From Akebia trifoliata (taxonomy: Eukaryota > Streptophyta > Magnoliopsida > Ranunculales > Lardizabalaceae): 64,000 nucleotides of DNA. Location: assembly GCA_017979445.1 (NCBI GenBank), contig CM030717.1, positions 25,965,288-26,029,287 of the forward strand, read 5' to 3'. Below are positions 57,301 through 64,000 of the stretch, in pieces. A program made the translations under genes and the position numbers. Below the pieces are notes generated by a model. The model had not been told where the DNA came from. It ran no database searches and saw nothing but the letters and a program-made list of their open reading frames with translations. How positions within the stretch are numbered: position 1 is the first letter of the stretch; each line of letters starts with the position of its first letter.

Positions 57301-58084
57301 GATATATATTGATCAAAACAATTCAAAGCCCATCACATCAACATTAATATCAAACACATTAAAATGGACAATCAATGAATATAACGAAAGAATAATCAAT
57401 TTGATCCAACATTGAAACAAGCACAAAGATTCTTTTATTATATATTTTTTTTTACGATCCAATCAAGGATCGCTTTGGACGACCCAAAACAAATTAAGAT
57501 TCCAAAGAATATTGAACTAAGTATGGAATGGTAATTGTTGGAGATAGGGAGTTATGAATTTTTTTTTTTAAAGAAAATTTATCGTAAGATTTCAAATTTT
57601 ACTAAGGTCATTTCACTAACGTGGTCACCTCATTGATAATCCAATTTCATAATTTTTTTAGATTTGATAAAAAAAAATTTAGACGCAAGAATAAAATTCA
57701 ATTTTTTGAAAAAATTAATACTTAGATCCAAGGTTTAAAATAGGTGACTATGAAATCATATTAAACAATGAAAAAAAAAATTGGTGATAAATAACTATAT
57801 TGAAGGAAAAAAAGAACTTGTTTCATAAATCATGTTCAATACGAGCTTGAAGACCCTTACCAAAATATAAATCCTACTAGATTAATGAGTTAGTCATATT
57901 TGTTTGAAACCACACACAAAAAAAAAAAAAAAATTCTGGTAAACGACAAGGTAGTCGTTATTGCCATATCGATTATTATGTAAATCATTCAAAGGATTCC
58001 AACCAATTGACGTAGAGTTAGTAAAAATTGGTGTGGTGATAAGAGTTCTCAAACAAACAAACAAACAAAAAAAAACAAAAAAAA
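57301..58084. other. AT-rich non-coding stretch of the Ogre-like element
   Basis: A- and T-runs, including a (CAAA)n run at 58,050-58,085 next to the F-box-like fragment. No gene recognised. Confidence 0.5.
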
Positions 58085-58356
58085 ATTGTTCTTGGGGCAC
58101 AAAGCATCAAACATAGCTCCATGGATTTCAGAGCGTTGGGGCTTCGGATGATTATTGAAGAAATCAACCAAATCGATCTCCGGAAAGGGCTGAAGGGTGT
58201 CGAAATCCCCGGTAAATTCAATCTTCATGACCAAATTTTTTACTTCATTAGCACATTGAAGGATAGTGCTCACAGCATCCCAACACCATTGAACCCCTCT
58301 GATGGATAGGAACTCTAGAGCCTCAAGTTTCCCAAAATCAACCTTGTAAACTCTAC
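58085..58356 (-). pseudogene. F-box/RNI-like gene fragment carried by the Ogre-like element
   Basis: After an acceptor-like AATACAG (58,357-58,363, minus) the minus strand is open for 90 codons: VYKVDFGKLEALEFLSIRG, VQWCWDAVSTILQCANEVKN, LVMKIEFTGDFDTLQPFPEI and DLVDFFNNHP..., then IHGAMFDALCPKN. This resembles a central exon of a plant F-box/RNI-like protein of the Arabidopsis At1g10780 type, recalled from memory and not checked. It has no stop, but it is cut by an A/T run at 58,085. It lies in the same orientation as the host element. Likely a captured host-gene piece. Confidence 0.6.
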
Positions 58357-58477
58357 CTGTATTATTGGCGATGGAGAGATTTTTTAAGCAATGGGTCTGA
58401 TTTTATTTCTATCAATTTCACTCTTTTCTTTCGAATCGAAGCCCAATTTTTTTCCGTGAAGGATCGTTGTTACTCAT

Positions 58478-58950
58478 CCCATCCTCTTTTTTATGAACAA
58501 TAGAGCAGCCGAAAGGTCCCCTATCTTTAGCCATCCTACCATAAAATTCCAAAGTTCTCTCATGTTTTCTGAATCTAGCAAAGCCATTAATCAAGATATT
58601 GTTACAGAATTACACTAGGTTTTCCCCCAATTAATTTCTGCATATTTTCAAAGGTGATCAAGACCTCGTCCAATTGATCAATTGTTCAACAAGAATTGAT
58701 GGCAAATCTGAATATGGGCTCAGTTCTAGGGCAAAAGAAAATTCTGTTTGAACAAGAACAGGGATTGGAGACCATACCTTCGAGGACCGAATGAAGATTG
58801 GAGAATCGATCAGTGATTGCTAGGGTTCTAATCATCCATTCATAGGTGAAATGATTGTGGAGGAATGAAACAATCTCGGAAGTCCATCGAAATGTGCAGA
58901 TTAAATCAAGTGAATTTGGGATGGTAACGGAGTTTCTTTGTGAGGAAAGT
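58478..58950 (-). pseudogene. Pentatricopeptide-repeat (PPR) gene fragment carried by the Ogre-like element
   Basis: The minus strand reads EIVSFLHNHFTYEWMIRTLA, RFSNLHSVLEGM, FFCPRTEPIFRFAINSC, a TGA stop, TIDQLDEVLITFENMQKLIG, GKPSVIL, then, after a one-base shift, ILINGFARFRKHERTLEFY and GRMAKDRGP. The AF..M and YN.LINGF spacing is that of PPR units and the N-terminal part matches a plant organelle-type PPR protein. Stop and frameshift make it a pseudogene. It is only the 5' part of a gene, with a (GA)n tract upstream, and sits 120 bp from the F-box-like fragment. Confidence 0.65.
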
Positions 58951-59019
58951 AAGGAGATGTTGAGAAGTGAATGGGAATTTTAGATATGTTTTGAGAAATT
59001 GAAAGAGTTGATCTTGAGA

Positions 59020-59041
59020 AGTGAGAGAGAGAGAGAGAGAG
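59020..59041. repeat. (GA)n microsatellite upstream of the PPR fragment
   Basis: About ten GA units. On the minus strand this is a CT tract, as often found in plant 5' UTRs, so it may have come with the captured gene. Confidence 0.6.
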
Positions 59042-59808
59042 TCTCTCCCTCTGTTTTGCTGTTTTTCCGTTTTTAAACATTGGAGAAGGAGATAAAAACA
59101 GTAAAAGCTGTTTTCTACTAATTGCACACCATGCGTAAAAGGAATTTGTTTTTTTTTTTTTTACGATTTTTTTCTGATTTTTTTTTCTTGAAATTCTCTC
59201 CTCGTCACGAACAATATTAAAAAAGGCACTTTTTTTTGTTTCTTAGCACATTACTCACAAATAATTTATTTTCGCAACTCGCCGCCTATGCTTAGTAACG
59301 TGCTAAAATTTTTTATTTTTTTTTTAAAAAAGAAAAAAATCCATAACTCAAATTCCAACCACTATCATTCCATCCTTAATTTATGTCTCTTTCATTATTT
59401 AAGGTCATCCCAAAATGACCCTAGATTAAATCAAAAAGAAAAATTATGCCAAATTCGAAATATCCAAAATTGAACCAAAGGGTATTAATAAAGGATAATA
59501 CCAAAAAAATAATAATAATAATCCAAATAAAAAATGAGTTAACACCCATTATTTTAAACCATTACCTTCCTGAAATCCTGCATGATTTTAAGGTCATTCC
59601 AAATAACCCTTGATGATCCATAAAAAGTGTCAAAACAAAATATTCAACATCCAAACCAGTGCTCAATAATTGAACAAAAAATAAATAAAAATAAAATAAA
59701 ATAAACAACTAAACAAATAATTAAAAATAAAATAAAATAATAAAAAAAAACTAGGTCCTACTGGCAATGTTCCCCATACTTGGAGTTTTTCAAGTCTGAT
59801 CCTCAATG
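59042..59808. other. AT-rich leader stretch of the Ogre-like element
   Basis: A- and T-runs and AATAAAATAAAATAAA-like repeats at 59,670-59,745. No gene recognised. Confidence 0.55.
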
Positions 59809-59827
59809 TCCCTAGTGGAGTCGCCAC
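59809..59827 (-). promoter_or_regulatory. Primer-binding site of the Ogre-like element
   Basis: Minus strand GTGGCGACTCCACTAGGGA begins right at the LTR end. The TGGCGACTCCACTGGGGA-type primer site is usual for plant Ogre/Tat elements. Confidence 0.85.
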
Positions 59828-61559
59828 TGAAAGCGCCCTCGATCCGCGGTTGACCCTTGAGGTTTGGGAGTCGCCACCTAGTTATTACGATTTAGGAACC
59901 GTTCAATGACTCTAAACGGATAAAAACTAATCTAGAACCAACAAAGCTGAATTCGGGGATCATGTTACGGGGTTGGAAGGTGTTAGGCACCAACCCCGCC
60001 CGGCCAAAGTCGGTCTCTACTAACTTCCCAAATAAATTACATTGCTAACAACCTAGATGATAATAAATAAATAACAAATAAAAAAGGTTATACCTTTCCG
60101 ATAGCAAACTTTATTCCCTCAGATCCGACAAAATTAGCTTTTTGTACCGTACTCCCTTGTTTCGTTCTGTCTCTGGATTTGATTTCGGATCTCCGAGACA
60201 AAGTATCTCTTTATTTTTGGATCTAGACTCTTCGAGTTTATTATGGATTTTGAAGCGTTTTTGGAAGGCTTTTAGGTGTTCTTTAGGCTAAGATCAAAGG
60301 AGGGATGTTAGGGAAGGAGTTGGGGCTCCAAAACCAGGGTTTATGGGAGGCTAGGGGGGCTTTTAGACCTACTTCTCTTAGGGTTTATGATTTGATACGA
60401 AAATAGGGTGTGGGGACCTCTATTTATAGATTTTTTTAGGGGTTGATTTTGATAGAGTTCGTATTTAATTAGAGTTCTTTTAATTAGAGTTGTGTTTTAG
60501 TTAGACTTGTTTTAGGTAGAATTGTGTTTTAATTAGAATTGGTTTAGGTAGAATTATTTTTAAGTTAGAACTCTATTAGATAGAGTTATTATTTAATTAG
60601 AATTCTATTATGACTTTTGGTCTTATTTGATTGACTTTTAATGTTTTGACTTTAGTCTTAATTGATTGACTTTTAATATCTTGACTTCAGTCTTGCTTAA
60701 TTGACTTTAATTTTGACTTTAGTCTCACTTGATTGACTTTAATACCTTGACTTTAGTCTTGCTTGATTGACTTGAAATTTTTGGAGAACCCCCCTCTATT
60801 ATATCTTTAATTCTTTGGACCCCTAAATGGAGGGGTCCTTAAAGAAATATCTCACGAACCCTCAACAATCTTCCATGAGAGCCCGATTGATCGATTTTTT
60901 TAATTCAAAATTTTAAATTAATTTCATTAATGTTTCACTTTAATTATTTAATGTTTTATTTATTAATTTCGAATTTTTTTAATTATGAAAATTATGAAAT
61001 TACCATTTTGCCCCCGGAGAGGACTTTTCACGTTTTAAGTCGGTTTTTAATGTTCTAGGATGTTTTAGAATTGATTTTTCATAAGGAATTCAATGGAAAT
61101 ATTAGTTTGTGTCATTTATAAAAAAATTTCTGTGAAATGATTATGAACTTTATGAAGGGCATTTTCGTAATTTTGTCAAATTCTGTTAAAATTAGTGAAA
61201 TGATTTATTTGGTTTCGATTTGTTATTTTATGTGTTTGAGAGAGTTTTTCTAAACGTAACGTAGGCTCTAGGGTTGTTTTGAGGTTAGGGGTATTTTGGT
61301 AATTTGGTAATTTTTTAGTGATTTTTATCGTGAAGTTTCTTTCTGGTCTGCATGATGATGATTTCTATGTTTCTGGGGTTGTATTTTCCTAACGTAGCGT
61401 GGTTCCTAAGGTTTTGTCAGTTCGAGATACCTCATCCGGATTTTTGAAACAAATCTAGTAACAAAATAAAGCAATGGAATACACATCCATCATTTGGAAT
61501 CATTGCGATCGGGTTGACGAGTTGATTAATCAGGCGGATGCAAAAATGGGGTGTCTACA
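59828..61559 (-). mobile_element. 5' LTR of the Ogre-like element
   Basis: In plus orientation TGAAAGCGCCCTCGATCCG ... GGGGTGTCTACA. A minus-strand TATAAATAGAGG lies near 60,417-60,428. It contains one additional TTGACTTTAAT block compared with the 3' LTR, and is followed by the target duplication ATAAG at 61,560-61,564. Confidence 0.95.
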
Positions 61560-61564
61560 ATAAG

Positions 61565-62810
61565 GGACTTGAGAAACAATAGCTTGGTTTGTGGAAGAAC
61601 TAGATTGCCTAGGAAAACTCCTATTGTAACCTGACGGACCACTAGATTGAATAGGTTCATTCTGTCTGTATGAGAAATTAGGATGGAACCTATTATTTGG
61701 GTGATACGTTTGGCTAAAAAAGTTTGGAGTTGGCTTCCTAGAAGTACTATTGCCATTAATCGCATTTGCTTGTTCAACTTTTATTTGAGGCAAGGTGGGA
61801 CAACACTCGACCAAATGGTCGTTGCCGTCGCATATGACCCACAAAAAATTCGGTTCGACAGTCACTTGTGAAATTGTACGAGGGTCTAGATGAGATTTGG
61901 ATGCTGAGATGGTAAAGGTATCTAACTTCTTCGTGAGATTGTTCATCCCACTCACTAAACTAGACATGACCTTTTTGAGATCAGGGTCTGCCTTCATCTC
62001 ATACATGCTTGTCTTCCTAACTGAATCGTCTCTATCAAACTCTTCCTGGTTAGTACTTCAATTTTGAGCACTCTCAGCTAACTCTACGAGGAAATCATAC
62101 GCTTGATTGGGAGTCTGGTTCATGAACTGACCCTTATGCATTGACTCGACTAAGATACGTTGATTCATTATTAATCATCTATAAAAACTTTGCACCAACT
62201 GTGCTTTGTCAATGCCATGGTGTGGGCACTTGACCAATAAATCATTGAATCTTTTCCAAGTTTGAAAAAATTCATCATCAGGACGGACTCTAAAATTTCT
62301 AATGGAGTTCTTCATTTTCTCAGTTTTGGCCACGGGGTAGAATTTGGCCATAAATTTCTTGGATAGAACATCTCAGGTAGATATGGAATTGGGTGTTAGG
62401 GAGTTCAACCACGCAGTTGCGTGGTCTTCTACGGATAACGGGAACAGAATAAACTTGATACTCTCTTCATCTAGATTCTGATTTCTAAAAGTTTGACATA
62501 TAGTCAAGAATCGATTAAGATGGGTGTAAGGTTGTTCACGCTCTAAACCGTAGAACTTAAGGAGCATATTGATGGTGGCAGCCTTAATTTCAAATTGAGG
62601 TGCATTGTTCAATGGTAACACAATGCATGTAGGAGGAGATGCAGAAGCTGGAGCGAAGAACTCATTGAGAGTTCGCTCTCGATCATCCATCATAACTACT
62701 GATGGTGTCTTGCGAATCCTACTAATGGTACGTTTGTTCTCAGGATCAAATGGTTCTAATACGTTGTTCTGTGAACGCCTACCAAACATGTAAATCACAC
62801 AATCGATCAA
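61565..62810 (-). pseudogene. N-terminal gag of the Athila-type element, right of the insertion
   Basis: The minus strand opens at 62,810 and reads a basic leader, then VLPLNNAPQFEIKAATINML, LKFYGLEREQPYTHLNRFLT, CQTFRNQNLDEESIKFILFP and DHATAWLNSL (retrotransposon gag core). After a stop near 62,370 come FMAKFYPVAKTEKMKNSIRN, FQTWKRFNDLLVKCPHHGI and a C-terminal part with a zinc-knuckle-like C..C pair near 61,800 and an NQ/SP-rich tail. It is cut at 61,565 by the Ogre-like insertion and resumes at 50,324. Confidence 0.85.
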
Positions 62811-63972
62811 ACAATCATAAAAAGAAAAGACTGGACCTAGATAGGTTGCCTAAAGCTAGATAGCTCCTAGCTGGGTAGAAATAGCGCAACTAGCCTTCCA
62901 ACTCGGTTCTATGAAGTCAAGTTTGAATCATTCGGATCTCTAGATCGGATGTGGCGCACAATGCATAAACAAGGGCATTCTTAAATCACCTTCCTTTCTT
63001 GAATAGACTGAGTCTATCCCCTCAAAAGGCAAGATCTTACTAGATACAAAAGATGACCAAGAAGCGCAATTGGCACAACTTGAAACGAAATTTCTCCTAT
63101 TGAGCTCGTGGGCCTTATAGTTAAGTCTAATTGATTTTAATTAATTTGATTAGATGACTAGTGAGTTGATTATCCCAATTAGAGCAAGGAATTGGTAATG
63201 ACTTCTAATCCTTATCTTATCATGCCATCCCTAGGAGAGGGGTGTTTTTTACTACTTAATTAACTATTCCAAGTGTCTTCAAATTGAAAAAATAACATAC
63301 AAAGGCAAGGAGTAACCCACTAGCATAGAGAGGCGTGGGTGTTTCGAGATTACCTCCCATGCTAGACGGGGTGAAGACGGTTTGAGTCGACTTAGGCCAC
63401 CAACTCCAATTTTGGTGTGCGAACTTGAGTAGCCGTGACAGTATTGTCCACCCGTCGTCCTTCCTTAGTTTATTACAATCCAAGCCTTCTTGGATAATTA
63501 AAAAAATTACAAAGAATCTTATACAAGAGTTTCTAAAACAAAAAAAAAAAACCTAACTAAAGATTAAAGGAAATTGAAAGAAAAGAAGAAAAAAAAATGT
63601 TCATCTACAAGAAACAAAACAAAAATATTAGTAGAAATGATAGTAAATGGACTCAAAAAAAGAATTTGACTTACCACAATCTTGTTGACTTTTTCATATT
63701 TTATAAAAAAATTTGTTCTACCCCAAATCGATATACTATAATAGTAAATAGGAAATCAGAGTAGAAAGTTACAGTCAGTTTAAGTTCTGCGGTCTAGGAT
63801 GACAAAGAAAACGGGAATGACTTTTTTTTTCAATGTTTTTTCTTCTTTCTTCTCTTTTAAAACCTCAAGAACAATTGAACTTATAGAAAGAAACCAAAAG
63901 AAAAAAATAAAATAAAATAAATATGAAATAAATAAATTTTAAATCAAAACTTACCAATACTACATTTACCTT
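62811..63972 (-). other. Leader (5' UTR) of the Athila-type element
   Basis: No gene. 62,930-63,080 resembles the leader block at 56,690-56,860 of the Ogre-like element. Purine-rich and A-rich stretches at 63,535-63,660 and 63,895-63,950. The 75-codon minus ORF at 63,256-63,483 has no domain. Confidence 0.5.
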
Positions 63973-63990
63973 TTTCCGACAGTGGCGCTA
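63973..63990 (-). promoter_or_regulatory. Primer-binding site of the Athila-type element
   Basis: Minus strand TAGCGCCACTGTCGGAAA resembles the tRNA-Asp-type primer site TGGCGCCGTTGCCGGGGA used by Athila elements, with several changes. The 5' LTR should begin within the last 10 bases of the window. Confidence 0.65.
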
Positions 63991-64000
63991 AAATTCTGAT

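Larger units (their letters stand above)
50330..61559 (-). mobile_element. Ogre/Tat-like LTR retrotransposon nested in Athila gag
   Basis: 11.2 kb, bounded by near-identical LTRs of about 1.7 kb (50,330-52,038 and 59,828-61,559) and an exact ATAAG target duplication. The minus-strand LTR start TGTAGACACCCC, the purine tract AGAGGGGCATC and the primer site GTGGCGACTCCACTAGGGA are Ogre/Tat features. Internally only the N-terminal end of RT and the C-terminal part of integrase remain, so it is non-autonomous. It also holds several tandem repeats and sense-oriented fragments resembling an F-box/RNI gene and a PPR gene. Confidence 0.9.
46077..64000 (-). mobile_element. Athila-type Ty3/gypsy retrotransposon (-), split by an Ogre-like insertion
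   Basis: Right to left: primer site at about 63,973-63,990, leader, gag (62,810-61,565), [Ogre-like insertion 50,330-61,559], gag C-terminus (50,324-49,620), protease, RT, RNase H, integrase. The DLGAS protease active site and the RT and gag style are those of plant Athila elements. The gag frame is continuous across the insertion once one target duplication is discounted. Some domains are open, but stops and frameshifts occur in integrase and between protease and RT. The 5' LTR lies just beyond the right edge. Confidence 0.85.

Overview
The window is nuclear DNA from a flowering plant, most likely a eudicot. It is AT-rich, with one intron-containing host gene in a landscape of plant-type LTR retrotransposons (Ty3/gypsy Tat/Ogre and Athila types; Ty1/copia SIRE and other types) and small inverted-repeat DNA transposons. 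There are no bacterial operons, no CRISPR array and no recognisable tRNA or rRNA gene. The species cannot be named from the sequence.

Layout. 1-8.3 kb: 3' part of a decayed Tat-lineage gypsy element (+): protease, RT, two RNase H domains, integrase, a 106-bp tandem repeat, a decayed antisense ORF and a probable 3' LTR. 8.4-10.4 kb: head-to-head Tat-type LTR/primer-site sequences forming a large inverted repeat, then an LTR remnant. 10,425-19,049: a complete but decayed SIRE-like copia element (-) with two long LTRs and target duplication GAAAG. 19-21.5 kb: LTR-like and MITE-like sequence. 21.7-29.35 kb: the single host gene, a NETWORKED-4-type (NET4) actin-binding NAB/coiled-coil protein. It has a probable 5' UTR exon, a 94-bp first coding exon and a 1.45-kb second coding exon, and its introns hold at least five inverted-repeat elements. 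30,018-39,356: a copia element (-) with very short LTRs. Its 3' LTR is split by a Tat-LTR-like insertion, and its RT is split by a 2.85-kb PIF/Harbinger-type element with target duplication TAA. That element carries pieces resembling a PiT-family phosphate transporter gene. 39,853-43,258: a 3.4-kb solo LTR with target duplication GGTGA. About 43.6-64.0 kb: an Athila-type gypsy element (-) whose gag is split by an 11.2-kb Ogre/Tat element (50,330-61,559, -, target duplication ATAAG).

The inner Ogre-like element has lost most of pol. It carries sense-oriented fragments resembling two host genes, an F-box/RNI gene and a PPR gene, together with several minisatellites. The order of insertion can be read from what interrupts what: Athila before Ogre-like, copia before PIF-type, and the host of the solo LTR before that LTR.

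The points most worth a second look are: a 42-bp in-frame duplication (14 residues, exactly two heptads) inside the actin-binding domain of the NET4 gene; host gene fragments in two unrelated transposon types; a leader module shared by the Athila-type and Ogre-type elements; and a long/short pair of related inverted-repeat elements, the long one in the NET4 intron and the short one inside the PIF-type element.
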